NCBI RefSeq assembly: GCF_003001815.1
Contig: NZ_PVMZ01000018.1
Span: forward strand, 1 to 64,000
Length of the DNA stretch: 64,000 nt
Direction of reading: 5' to 3'
DNA from: Actinoplanes italicus
GTDB lineage: Bacteria > Actinomycetota > Actinomycetes > Mycobacteriales > Micromonosporaceae
Shown here: positions 27,212 to 36,047 of the stretch, piece by piece
How positions within the stretch are numbered: the first letter of the stretch is position 1
Layout: each line of letters begins with the position of its first letter
Position numbers and translations under genes: made by a program
Notes under the pieces: generated by a model
The model's input: the letters and a program-made list of their open reading frames with translations, nothing else
Told to the model about the DNA's origin: nothing
The model's database searches: none

Positions 27212-27248
27212 ACCGGCCGGCGACCCGTATGACGGGTCGCCGGCCGGT
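27212..27248. terminator. Strong hairpin after katG
   Basis: A perfect 16-bp stem (ACCGGCCGGCGACCCG) with a 5-nt TATGA loop lies between katG and the response-regulator gene. No T-run is present. Confidence 0.8.
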
Positions 27249-27262
27249 GTTCGATCGGGGCC

Positions 27263-27952
27263 GTGCCGACCGAGATTCTGATCGCCGAGGACAACCGGAA
27301 ACACGCCGACCTGGCCGGCGCGTACCTGCGCCGCGAGGGTCACCGGGTGACCTGTGTCGCGGACGGCCCGGCCGTGCTGGAGCTCTGCCGCCGGCACCTG
27401 CCCGACCTCGTGGTGCTGGACGTGATGATGCCGTCGCTGGACGGTGTCACGGTGTGCAGGGTGCTGCGCGCCGACTCCGACGTGCCGATCCTGATGCTGA
27501 CCGCCCGCGCCGCCGAGGACGACATCCTGCGCGGCCTGGACGCCGGCGCCGACGACTACCTGACGAAGCCGTACAGCCCGCGGGAGCTCGCGGCCCGGGT
27601 GCGGGCGCTGCTGCGCCGCTCGGGGGCACTGCGCGAGCGTGACCAGCCGGTCCTGCGTATCGGCGAGCTGGAGGTCGACACCGGCCGCTACGAGGCCCGC
27701 GTCGCCGGCCGGCCGGTGGTGCTGACCGCCAAGGAGTTCGGCATCCTGGAGGTGCTGGCCGGCGCGCCGGGCCGGGTGTTCACCCGCGGCGAGATCCTGG
27801 AGAAGGCGTTCGGCTTCGACCGGTACGTGCTGGAGCGCACCGTCGACGCGCACGTGATGAACCTGCGCCGCAAGCTCGGCGACGACCCGGACGATCCCCG
27901 CTGGGTGCAGACCGTCTACGGACGCGGCTACCGCCTGGCTGACCTCCCGTGA
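27263..27952 (+). CDS. OmpR/PhoB-type response regulator
   Basis: A 229-residue response regulator. The receiver domain (1-115) has EDN near residue 9, Asp in LVVLDVMMP near residue 53, and Lys in DYLTKPYSP. The C-terminal winged helix (about 130-225) contains LTAKEFGILEVLAGAPG and RTVDAHVMNLRRKLGDDP. GTG 27263 lies 14 bp after a strong hairpin with only a weak GGGG upstream. The stop overlaps the kinase start by 4 bp (GTGA), marking a coupled two-component operon. Confidence 0.94.
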   Translation: MPTEILIAEDNRKHADLAGAYLRREGHRVTCVADGPAVLELCRRHLPDLVVLDVMMPSLDGVTVCRVLRADSDVPILMLTARAAEDDILRGLDAGADDYLTKPYSPRELAARVRALLRRSGALRERDQPVLRIGELEVDTGRYEARVAGRPVVLTAKEFGILEVLAGAPGRVFTRGEILEKAFGFDRYVLERTVDAHVMNLRRKLGDDPDDPRWVQTVYGRGYRLADLP

Positions 27953-29679
27953 GTTTCCGGATCAGGGTGTTCCTGCTGATGGCGCTGGTGGCGCTCGCCG
28001 CGATCGGCGGCACCGTGGCCCTGACCTGGTGGCAGGCCCGTGACCAGGTCAGTGACGCGGCGTCGGCGTCGCGGGAGACGACCGAGCTGATCCAGGGCCG
28101 GTTGCGCGAGCACGCGCTGCGCAACGCCAGCTGGCAGGGTGTCGACGGCACGCTGCGGTGGCTGCGGCAGCAGACCGGGCAGCGGATCCGGCTCGTCGAC
28201 CCGTTCGGTGAGGTCGTCGCCGACACCGACCACCTGGACCGCAGGGCCGCCCGGCCACCCGGCTCGGTCGCCGTGTTCGTCGACCCGCTGCCGGAACTGG
28301 TGCTGCCGGACGGCGGTGACCGGCGGGCGGCCACGGTCGCCGCGATCGGCGCCTACCGGTCCGACACGCTGCTCTCCGTCTGCCTGCTCGGCTACGGGTA
28401 CGACCTGGTGGTCGTGACCGGCGCGGACGGCGTGCCCCGGCACCGGCCGGCCACCGACGACCCGGTCGCGGTGGACGACTGCCGGCCCGCTCCGGCCGAC
28501 GACTGGCTGCTGGCCGACGACCGGGAGGAGGCAGGCCGGTGCGGGCCGGCGCAGGACGACTGTCTGCGGGAGGTGTTCCGCCGCCAGGTCACGGCGGCCG
28601 AGGTCGCCCCGCACACCCTGCTGCTGACGATCGGCGCCGGCGACGAGCCGGTACGCGTGCTCGACACCGGCCCGGTCCTGCTGATCACCCTTCTGGTCGC
28701 GCTGCTGGCGACCGGCGCCGCGCTGCTGATCAGCCGCCGGGTGCTGCGCCCGATCGGCACGCTCACGGCGGCGGCCCGGCGGATGGGCGACGGCGACCGG
28801 GAGGGACGGGTGCCGGACGACGGCCGTGACGAGCTGGCGGAGCTGGCGCGGGCGTTCAACCAGATGGCCGAGTCGGTCCGGGCCGCGGAGGACGACCAGC
28901 GGCGGCTCATCGCGGATGTGGCGCACGAGTTGCGTACCCCCCTGGGTAATCTGCGCGGTTATCTGGAGGCCCTGCAGGACGGGGTGCTCGAACCGACGCC
29001 CGAGTTGTACGCGTCCCTGCACGATGAGGTGATACTCAATCAGCGCATCGTCGGTGACCTCCAGGAGCTGGCGCTCGCCGAGGCGGGTGCGCTGGTCTAT
29101 CACCGGGCGCCGGCCGACCTTGCCGAGCTGCTGGAGACGGCCCGCACCGCCCATCGGGCCGCGGCCGAGGCCGCCGGGGTGAGCCTGGACGTCGACACGT
29201 GCGGCCCGGTCATGGCCGACGCCGACACCGACCGCATCCGGCAGGCCGTCGGCAACCTGATCAGCAACGCGCTGCGCGCCACCGGGCCCGGCGGGTCGAT
29301 CACTCTGCGGGCCCGCACCACCGGTGAGCGGGCCGTCGTGGAGGTCACCGACACCGGCACCGGCATCGCCGCCGAGCATCTGCCTCTGGTCTTCGACCGG
29401 CTGTGGCGCGCCGACCCGGCGCGTGGCCGCGGCACCGGCGGCAGCGGGCTGGGCCTGGCCATCGTCCGGCAGATCGTCCGCGATCACGACGGTGACGTGT
29501 CGGCGCGCAGCGACGTGGGGGCGGGCACCACCTTCGAACTGTGGCTGCCCGCGATCAGCCTCCTCAGCCTGGGTGCGAGCGGCCTCTCCACGAACCGGTG
29601 CACCGACCAGGCCGCGGCCAGCACCACCACGACGGTCCCCGACAGCAGCAGCCAGGCCGGCCAGCCCGTCCAGTCGTGA
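27949..29679 (+). CDS. HAMP-containing sensor histidine kinase
   Basis: A 576-residue membrane kinase with an N-terminal TM helix, a periplasmic sensing region (about 30-235), a second TM near 240-262, a HAMP domain, and HisKA with His326 (DVAHELRTPLGNLRG). A HATPase domain follows, with N, G1 and G2 boxes (DTGTGIAAEHLPLVFDRLWR; GGSGLGLAIVR). The kinase core ends at FELWLP near 29550. The ORF then runs about 43 residues further, antisense to the acyltransferase gene, with low-complexity sequence. The original stop may have been lost in a deletion between the converging genes. Confidence 0.9.
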   Translation: MSFRIRVFLLMALVALAAIGGTVALTWWQARDQVSDAASASRETTELIQGRLREHALRNASWQGVDGTLRWLRQQTGQRIRLVDPFGEVVADTDHLDRRAARPPGSVAVFVDPLPELVLPDGGDRRAATVAAIGAYRSDTLLSVCLLGYGYDLVVVTGADGVPRHRPATDDPVAVDDCRPAPADDWLLADDREEAGRCGPAQDDCLREVFRRQVTAAEVAPHTLLLTIGAGDEPVRVLDTGPVLLITLLVALLATGAALLISRRVLRPIGTLTAAARRMGDGDREGRVPDDGRDELAELARAFNQMAESVRAAEDDQRRLIADVAHELRTPLGNLRGYLEALQDGVLEPTPELYASLHDEVILNQRIVGDLQELALAEAGALVYHRAPADLAELLETARTAHRAAAEAAGVSLDVDTCGPVMADADTDRIRQAVGNLISNALRATGPGGSITLRARTTGERAVVEVTDTGTGIAAEHLPLVFDRLWRADPARGRGTGGSGLGLAIVRQIVRDHDGDVSARSDVGAGTTFELWLPAISLLSLGASGLSTNRCTDQAAASTTTTVPDSSSQAGQPVQS

Positions 29680-30596
29680 CCGGTACGGATCAGGCTGTAC
29701 CCGATCCGCTGGTGCAGGAGGTAGAACGGGTACGTCAGTGCGCCGGCGACCGCGAGCCACGGCACGTTCCAGCCGTCGGTCACGCCGAGCGCGATGAGGG
29801 TCAGCACCACCACCGCGACCGTGACGATCACCAGCGACGGCGCGACCGGCACGTCGAAGCCGGGGTGGACGCCGGTGGTGCGCTCCACGAGCCGCGGCAG
29901 GGTCAGCGCCCAGCCGCCGACGACCAGCGCCCACAGCCACAGCGTCGGCCCGTACCGGCGCATCAGGCACAACGCCACACCGATCGCGAAGTACGGCGCG
30001 TACCCCGGCATGATCACCGGCTCGGTCCAGTCGGGTAGCAGCGGCCCGGCCGACGCGGCGACAAGCCACACCGTGGCGAACCCGGCCACCCGCCGGTAGG
30101 TCACGCCCCACAGCACCAGGACCGCGAACATCAGGTAGAACCGCAGCTCGATCCAGAGCGTCCAGTAGACGGTGTCGACGAGCGGCACCTCCAGCGGCTC
30201 GGCCAGCATCGTCAGGTTCACCAGCACGTCGCCCGGCGCCGGGGTGCCGCTCACCGGCACGCCGGTCGTCACCGGCAGCACGGTCACCACCGCGGCGGTG
30301 AGCAGCACCGACACCCAGAACGCCGGATAGAGCCGGGCCATCCGTGCCGCCGTGAACCCGCGCAACGACCGGTCCCAGACGCTCATCCCGATCGCGAATC
30401 CGCTGATCAGGAAGAACACCTCGACACCGAGAAAACCATAGATCAACACATGGCTGGCGTACGGAAGAGACTGCTCCGGAGAGCTGACGCCGTCGATCCG
30501 CCACGAGCACGAGTAGTGGAACAGTGCCACGGCCAGCGCGCACAGCAGCCGGAGGCCGTCGAGCGCGTGCAGTCGTGATGTGGAGCTGGTCTTCAT
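29484..30596 (-). CDS. Acyltransferase family 3 membrane protein
   Basis: A 370-residue polytopic membrane O-acyltransferase of the OafA/YrhL type. It opens with LHALDGLRLLCALAVALFHYSC, which contains the family-typical Arg and His of TM1, and has about ten helices. Such enzymes acetylate or acylate cell-surface sugars, peptidoglycan or antibiotics. The domain normally ends near the FVERPLAPRLRR motif, at about 29550; the remaining ~22 residues are antisense to the kinase gene. The start is ATG 30596 with no obvious RBS. The substrate is unknown. Confidence 0.85.
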   Translation of the reverse strand: MKTSSTSRLHALDGLRLLCALAVALFHYSCSWRIDGVSSPEQSLPYASHVLIYGFLGVEVFFLISGFAIGMSVWDRSLRGFTAARMARLYPAFWVSVLLTAAVVTVLPVTTGVPVSGTPAPGDVLVNLTMLAEPLEVPLVDTVYWTLWIELRFYLMFAVLVLWGVTYRRVAGFATVWLVAASAGPLLPDWTEPVIMPGYAPYFAIGVALCLMRRYGPTLWLWALVVGGWALTLPRLVERTTGVHPGFDVPVAPSLVIVTVAVVVLTLIALGVTDGWNVPWLAVAGALTYPFYLLHQRIGYSLIRTGHDWTGWPAWLLLSGTVVVVLAAAWSVHRFVERPLAPRLRRLIAGSHSSKVVPAPTSLRADTSPS

Positions 30597-30655
30597 GGCC
30601 GCACAGCATCGGGACGGCCTGTTCGAAACCTATGAAGCCGTCGTGTGGATCTTCT

Positions 30656-31858
30656 TCACTCGGACAGCTTCCACCCGTGCGGACCGACGGCCCCGAACGG
30701 CTCGTCGCCCAGGTTGAGCGCCAGCGACAGCCGTCCCTCGCCCTCGGCCGTCACGACGACGTGCTCGTTGGCCAGCTGCTCGACGGTGATCGCGGCGCGG
30801 GTCAGCCACGGATGGCGCCGCCGTACCCCGATGAGCTCCTGGTAGAGCGAGGTGAGCCCCGGGTCGGTGATCTCCTCCGGGCGTGCCGGCATGGCCGGGC
30901 GCACCGCGTCGTCGCCGCCCGGCCGGTCCTCCTTGACCGCCCGGAACCCGAACTCGTCGCCGTAGTATACGCTCGGCACCCCCGGCAGGAAGAACAGCAG
31001 CGCCACCGCGTGCCCGACGTGCCGCGGGTCGGCGACCCGGCTCGCGATCCGGGTCACGTCATGGTTGCCGAGGAACGTCAGGGGCAGGAGGTCAGCGGTC
31101 AACTCCCGGTGCCGGTCCAGCGCCCAGGCCAGCTCGAACAGGTTCCGGTCGTTGAGCGACGACCAGGTCGCCTTCCACAACTCGTACTGGGTGACCGCGT
31201 CCAGGCCGGCCCGGTGCACGTAGTCCCGGTAGTCGCCGTGGATCATCTCGCCCACGAACCAGGCGTCCGGGAACCGCTCGCGGACCCTCGGCAGCACCGC
31301 GGCCCAGAACTCCGGCGCCACGGCGTATGCCGCGTCCAGCCGCCACCCGTCGGCACCCCGCTCCAACCAATGGATCATCACGTCGGCCACGAAGTCACGC
31401 ACCGCCGGCGACTCGTGGTTCAGGGTGATCAGCCCGTCGTGGCCCTCGAACAGGTACGGGTACTCCCCGCTCCAGCGAACCCACTCCCCGGACCCCGCCT
31501 CGAGGGCCTGCCGGACCGGCTCGAAACCACGGCCCGCGTGGTTGAACACCCCGTCCAGCAGCACCCGGATGCCGCGCTCCCGGCACGCCTTCACCAGCGC
31601 GTCGAAATCGGCGTCGTCACCGAGGCGCGGATCGATCCGGAAGTAGTCGACGGTGTCGTAGCCGTGCGTGCCGGACGCGAACACCGGACCCAGCGCCAGA
31701 CCGTTGCAGCCCAGCCCGATCAGATGATCCAGCCACGCCTCGAGGTGACCCAGCCGGTGACTGACGGGCCGGCCCGGCTCGGCCGCCGGCTCCGCACCGG
31801 TGAACCCGAGCGGATACACGTGCCACCAGATCACATGGTCGACCCAACCGTCACTCAT
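30656..31858 (-). CDS. GH13 alpha-amylase family glycoside hydrolase
   Basis: A 400-residue intracellular GH13 protein. The TIM barrel begins directly (VIWWHVYPLGFTG) and has the conserved regions: LLDGVFNHAG (region I), GWRLDAA with the nucleophile Asp (region II), FVGEMIHGD with the acid/base Glu (III), and FLGNHDVTR (IV). It is shorter than secreted amylases and has no signal peptide; neopullulanase- or cyclomaltodextrinase-like activity on maltodextrins fits best. The ATG is 6 nt from TAGGGT. It is on the same strand as the GH65 gene 1 kb away. Confidence 0.9.
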   Translation of the reverse strand: MSDGWVDHVIWWHVYPLGFTGAEPAAEPGRPVSHRLGHLEAWLDHLIGLGCNGLALGPVFASGTHGYDTVDYFRIDPRLGDDADFDALVKACRERGIRVLLDGVFNHAGRGFEPVRQALEAGSGEWVRWSGEYPYLFEGHDGLITLNHESPAVRDFVADVMIHWLERGADGWRLDAAYAVAPEFWAAVLPRVRERFPDAWFVGEMIHGDYRDYVHRAGLDAVTQYELWKATWSSLNDRNLFELAWALDRHRELTADLLPLTFLGNHDVTRIASRVADPRHVGHAVALLFFLPGVPSVYYGDEFGFRAVKEDRPGGDDAVRPAMPARPEEITDPGLTSLYQELIGVRRRHPWLTRAAITVEQLANEHVVVTAEGEGRLSLALNLGDEPFGAVGPHGWKLSE

Positions 31859-31864
31859 GAGCCG

Positions 31865-31870
31865 ACCCTA
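31865..31870 (-). promoter_or_regulatory. -10 hexamer (TAGGGT) for the GH13 gene
   Basis: Six nt before ATG 31858, with no Shine-Dalgarno sequence. Confidence 0.45.
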
Positions 31871-31884
31871 CCCACCCGGCGGGA

Positions 31885-32808
31885 TCAGCCGTCGATCGTG
31901 CGGGACAGGTTGGCGATGCTCGTGACCAGCGCGGTCAGATAGGCGTCGATGCGCCACGACGTCGCCACCACCACACCCAGCCGGGCCACCAGCACCGGCA
32001 ACGGCACCACCGCGGGATCCGCCACCCAGCCGGTCACCCGCAGCACCACATCGGCGATCAGTCCCCGCACGATGTCGCGGCCCAGCAGGATCAGATCCCC
32101 CGCCGCCTTCGTGATCACCGTCATCGCCGTGCAGGTCGCCACCAGCCCGCGCAGCGCCTCCACGTTGTTCGCCATCAGCGTCAGATAGGCCTGGACGTCG
32201 TCTCCGCACTGACCGGCGAAGTCGGCGTCCAGGCAACGCCGCAGATCCGTGCCGATGACCCGCAGATCAGCGGCCATCACCGACCACAGCTCCGCCTGCT
32301 CGGCCACCACGTCCGGCATGCCCGCAAGGTCGTCGACCATCCGCCGCAGCGGCGGGATCCGGCTCAGCGCCACATCCAGCCCACCGGCCCGCAGCACCGC
32401 CACGTCGTCGTCGACCGGCAAGGCGAACTCCGCCACCGGCGCCGCCTCCGCCAGCAGCGGCTCCACCCACTCCCGGCTCGCGACCGTCGCCAGCACCCCG
32501 TCGATGATCTCGGTGGCCGACCGTGGACCGTCGTCCGGAGTACCCACGAACGCGGCCAGGCTCTGCCCGCCGCCGGCGACGCGGCGCAGTCCCAGCACCG
32601 TGATGACGAACGTCTCCTCCACATAGGCGATCAGCTCGTCATGCCGCACATAGCGGTCACCCAGTCCGGTCAGAATCCACCCGCAGAGTGCCCCGAATGC
32701 GGCCTGATCCTTCTCGAACCGCTGCGCCAGCACCCGCACCCGGCCCAGCCGCACCCTGAATTCGTCCAGGTGGGAGGCGTGCAGGCGCAGCCGTTCAGGC
32801 ATCGACAC
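31885..32808 (-). CDS. Helical hypothetical protein, 307 aa
   Basis: No family was recognised. The protein is almost entirely helical: a charged N-terminal segment (MPERLRLHASHLDEFRVRLG), several amphipathic helices, and hydrophobic stretches such as LVATCTAMTVITKAAGDLILLGRD near residues 225-250 and ADPAVVPLPVLVARLGVVVATSW near 265-288. This arrangement recalls WXG100/ESX-type or toxin-leader helical domains, but no WxG motif was found at the usual place and no toxin domain follows. GTG 32808 fits TACCGT at 32815-32820; ATG 32802 is an alternative. It lies between the two glycosidase genes. Confidence 0.6.
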   Translation of the reverse strand: MSMPERLRLHASHLDEFRVRLGRVRVLAQRFEKDQAAFGALCGWILTGLGDRYVRHDELIAYVEETFVITVLGLRRVAGGGQSLAAFVGTPDDGPRSATEIIDGVLATVASREWVEPLLAEAAPVAEFALPVDDDVAVLRAGGLDVALSRIPPLRRMVDDLAGMPDVVAEQAELWSVMAADLRVIGTDLRRCLDADFAGQCGDDVQAYLTLMANNVEALRGLVATCTAMTVITKAAGDLILLGRDIVRGLIADVVLRVTGWVADPAVVPLPVLVARLGVVVATSWRIDAYLTALVTSIANLSRTIDG

Positions 32809-32814
32809 ACCAGC

Positions 32815-32820
32815 ACGGTA
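32815..32820 (-). promoter_or_regulatory. -10 hexamer (TACCGT) for the helical protein
   Basis: Six nt before GTG 32808. Confidence 0.4.
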
Positions 32821-32835
32821 GTCGACGGCCGGCCG

Positions 32836-35181
32836 TCAGCCCCGCCGGGGCGCGTAACCCGGAGGCTGACGCGGCGGCGGCAGAACCGGCTCGAGCGCCA
32901 CCACCGGGCGGGACACCGGACACTCGGCCGTCACCTCCACGTCCTCCCCGTACAGCTGAATCGGCAGTTTTCCCTCCCGGACGCTGACCCGGACCGTCTC
33001 GTGATCGGCCTCGACCACCAGCCGCACCCCACTGTGCCGCAACCGGAACCGCAGCCGCCCGATCCCCGCCGGCAGCCGTGGCGCCAGCACCGGACCAGGC
33101 TCGTGATCGCGTTCCCGCAGTCCGCCGAAGCCCTCGACGATCGCCGACCACGCACCCGCCAGCGACGCCACGTGCAACCCGTCGCGGGTGTTGCCGTGCA
33201 GGTCACGCAGATCCACCATGGCCGCCTCCCAGGCGTAGTCCTGGGCCAGCTCCAGATGGCCCACCTCCGCGCACATCACCGCCTGCGTGCACGCCGACAG
33301 CGACGAGTCCCGCACCGTGATCCGCTCGTAGTAGTCGACGTTGCGGGCCTTCTGCTCGGCCGTGAAGTCGTCGGCGCACCAGTGCATCGCCAGCACCAGA
33401 TCGGCCTGCTTGCACACCTGCCGCCGATACAGCTGGAAGTAGGGCGCCAGCATCATCAACGGCTCCTCCGGCCGCTGCTGCGGGAAGTGCCACGGCGCGT
33501 ACCGGGTGAACCCCTCCGACTGCGGATGCACCCCCAGCCGCTCGTCGAACGGCACGTGCACCGCGTGCGCGCACGCCCGCCACACGTCCGGCTCCTCCAG
33601 CGCCACTCCCAGCCGGGCCGCCGCCTCCGGATGCCGTGCGCACGCATCCGCCGCCGCCCGCAGGTTGCGTGCCGCCATCAGGTTCGTGAACACGTTGTCG
33701 TCGGCGACCGCGCTGTACTCGTCCGGACCCGTCACCCCGTCGACGTGCCACACCCCCGTCGCGTCGTGATGCCCGTGCGACACCCACAGCCGGGCCGTCT
33801 CCACCAGCATCTCCAGCCCGCAGTCGAGCTCCAGCGCGTCGTCGCCGGTGACCAGCCGGAAACGGTCCACCGCCCGCGCCACCACCGCGTTCAGATGCAG
33901 GGCCGCCGTGCCCGCCGGCCAGTACGCCGAACACTCCTCGCCGCCGATCGTCCGCCACGGGAACGCCGCCCCCGACAGCCCCAGCGTCCGCGCCCGCTCC
34001 CTGGCGTGCGGCAGGATCGAATACCGCCACCGCAGCGCGTCCGCCGCCGCCCGCGGCACCGTGTACATCAGCAGCGGCAGCACGAACCCCTCGGAGTCCC
34101 AGAACGAGTGCCCGTCGTATCCCGGCCCGGTCAGGCCCTTGCCCGGGATCGGCCGCCCCTCGGCCCGCGCCCCCGCCTGCAGCACGTGGAACAACCCGAA
34201 CCGCACCGCCTGCTGCAACGCCGGATCACCGTCGACCTCCACGTCGGCGGCGTCCCAGAAGTCGTCGAGATAGGCACGCTGCGCCGCCACGAGACCGTCC
34301 CACCCGGCGTAGCGGGCACCGTTCAACGCCGCCGCCACCTGGTCACGCAACGCGTCCGTGGACCGCGATGCGCTCCACGCGTACCCCAGGAATTTGACGA
34401 TCCGCAGCCGCCCGCCCGGCGGCAGGACCGTGACCACCGTCGTCCTCGCCCAGTCCGCCCGGACGTCGGTCTCCTCGTCGTAGCCGGCGTCCGCCTCGAC
34501 GACGTGATCCATCCCCGCCGCCAGCGACAGCCCGCTGCGGCGGGTCCGGTGCAGCAGCACCGCGCCGTGCTGCTCGGTGTCCTGCTCGACCGCCTCCAGC
34601 GGATCGCCGAGTGCCGCCGCGACCCGCGGATCGTCGGAGACCCTCACCTGCTCCTCGTCGGCCGCCAGGCACGACTGCACCGTCACCCGCACCGGTTCGT
34701 CGCCCGCGACCACCTCGTAGGCGACCGCCGCCACCGCACGCTGCGTGAACGACACCAGCCGCACACTGCGCACCGTCACCCGCCGCCCGGCCGGTGACTC
34801 CCAGTCCACCTCACGCCGCAGCACCCCGGCCCGCAGATCCAGGACCCGCTCATGCCGGTGCAGCACGCCCCGCCCCACATGGAACTGCTCGTCGTCGACG
34901 GTCAGCCGGATCAGCTTGCCGTCGGTCACGTTCACGACCGTCTGCCCCTGCTCCGGATAGCCGTAGCCACCCTCCGGATACGGCAGCGGACGTTCCTCGT
35001 AGAACGAGTTCAGATAGGTCCCCGAGATCTCGAACGGCTCACCCTCGTCCAGGTTCCCGCGCAGCCCCAGAAAGCCGTTGGCCAGCGCGAACACCGACTC
35101 CATCGGCCCCAGCAGCGCCGTCTCCAGACGGGTCTCGCGCACCTGCCACGGATCAGCCGGACAGATCTCCTCATCGATCAT
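32836..35181 (-). CDS. GH65 family glycoside phosphorylase/hydrolase
   Basis: A 781-residue enzyme of the maltose/trehalose/kojibiose phosphorylase family. An N-terminal beta-sandwich domain (RETRLETALLGPMESVFALANGFLGLRGNLDEG) is linked to an (alpha/alpha)6 catalytic barrel. The general acid Glu is in GVTGPDEYS, and the nearby HSFWDSEGF and KQADLVLAMHW motifs are typical. It most likely phosphorolyses an alpha-glucosyl disaccharide; which linkage cannot be told. ATG 35181 is chosen at the family N-terminus; the longer frame begins in non-homologous sequence. Together with the GH13 gene it suggests maltodextrin or trehalose use. Confidence 0.92.
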   Translation of the reverse strand: MIDEEICPADPWQVRETRLETALLGPMESVFALANGFLGLRGNLDEGEPFEISGTYLNSFYEERPLPYPEGGYGYPEQGQTVVNVTDGKLIRLTVDDEQFHVGRGVLHRHERVLDLRAGVLRREVDWESPAGRRVTVRSVRLVSFTQRAVAAVAYEVVAGDEPVRVTVQSCLAADEEQVRVSDDPRVAAALGDPLEAVEQDTEQHGAVLLHRTRRSGLSLAAGMDHVVEADAGYDEETDVRADWARTTVVTVLPPGGRLRIVKFLGYAWSASRSTDALRDQVAAALNGARYAGWDGLVAAQRAYLDDFWDAADVEVDGDPALQQAVRFGLFHVLQAGARAEGRPIPGKGLTGPGYDGHSFWDSEGFVLPLLMYTVPRAAADALRWRYSILPHARERARTLGLSGAAFPWRTIGGEECSAYWPAGTAALHLNAVVARAVDRFRLVTGDDALELDCGLEMLVETARLWVSHGHHDATGVWHVDGVTGPDEYSAVADDNVFTNLMAARNLRAAADACARHPEAAARLGVALEEPDVWRACAHAVHVPFDERLGVHPQSEGFTRYAPWHFPQQRPEEPLMMLAPYFQLYRRQVCKQADLVLAMHWCADDFTAEQKARNVDYYERITVRDSSLSACTQAVMCAEVGHLELAQDYAWEAAMVDLRDLHGNTRDGLHVASLAGAWSAIVEGFGGLRERDHEPGPVLAPRLPAGIGRLRFRLRHSGVRLVVEADHETVRVSVREGKLPIQLYGEDVEVTAECPVSRPVVALEPVLPPPRQPPGYAPRRG

Positions 35182-35555
35182 GCGAGAACGGTTACCGCAT
35201 CCGGGGCGCCGGAAAACTGCGAAAACCCTGAAGACGATGGCGTACGGGTGAAGCGCGCGGCCGGGGTCGACGCGGTGGCCGATCCGCTCGCCAGCGGCAC
35301 CTGCCTGCCGGTGATCATCGCCGCCCTGGCCTTGCCCGCCGGGCGCACCCGCCGCCGGCACCGGTGCCCTCTCCCGCTCAGGCGGTGACGCGCTTGATCC
35401 TGGCGCCCCGTTCGCGGCCGGGAACAGCCGGAACGGGCGGCAACCGATCCGCGACCGTCACGCACCGAGTTGGCGATCACCGCTGGACGGGGGCGGGCCG
35501 AAGGGAATGGTGAGCCCGCGGAACCGCGGGGAACGTACTCCGAAAGGGTTTGCTC
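35182..35555. other. Intergenic region, 374 bp
   Basis: No gene. It holds the divergent promoters of GH65 and the CAP gene and a GC-rich leader of the latter. A perfect CCGCGG-AA-CCGCGG palindrome is at 35517-35530, just before the RBS. No riboswitch class could be recognised. Confidence 0.5.
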
Positions 35556-36047
35556 TTGCGCCAGCTTCTTCGCCGCCTCGCCGTCGCCGCCCTCCTCGCC
35601 CCCGCCGCCGCCGGCGCCATGACGATGATCGCGTCCCCGGCCGAAGCCGCACCGGCGAAGGCTTCCGAGCAGGCGCTGCAGACCGAGGTCAACCGCCTGG
35701 TGGACATCGAGCGCGGCAAGGGTGGCTGCTCGAGCCTGAAGGTCAACGACCAGCTCACCACCGCCGCCCGGGCCCACAGCGCGTGGATGGCGCAGACCAA
35801 GAAGTTCTCGCACATCGGCAGCGGCGGCTCGTCGTTCGTCACCCGCGCGAAGGCGACCGGCTACCGTCAGCCGTCCGCCGAGAACATCGCCTGGGGCTAC
35901 CGCTCGGCGGCCGCGGTCGTGGACGGCTGGATGCACAGCCCGGGCCACCGCGCCAACATCCTGAACTGCAAGTCGAAGGCCGTCGGTGTCGGCGTCGTCT
36001 ACGCCGCGGACGGCACCCCGTACTACACCCAGGACTTCGGTTACTGA
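35556..36047 (+). CDS. Secreted CAP/SCP-domain protein
   Basis: A 163-residue secreted protein. The signal peptide (residues 1-31) ends with the ASPAEA cleavage site. The CAP domain follows (NRLVDIERGKGGCSSLKVNDQLTTAARAHSAWMAQTKKFSH), with the AENIAWG motif and the MHSPGHRANILN signature of bacterial SCP proteins. His near 94 and the HSPGHR region form the usual CAP cavity. The function of bacterial CAP proteins is unclear; cell-wall or lipid-related roles are suspected. TTG 35556 is 7 nt after AAAGGG; the TTG two codons earlier is too close to it. Confidence 0.88.
   Translation: MRQLLRRLAVAALLAPAAAGAMTMIASPAEAAPAKASEQALQTEVNRLVDIERGKGGCSSLKVNDQLTTAARAHSAWMAQTKKFSHIGSGGSSFVTRAKATGYRQPSAENIAWGYRSAAAVVDGWMHSPGHRANILNCKSKAVGVGVVYAADGTPYYTQDFGY

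Noticed and set aside
35380..35555. c-di-AMP or cobalamin riboswitch before the CAP gene
   Set aside because: GC-rich leader with one palindrome, but the conserved cores of those classes are not present; an Rfam scan would decide.
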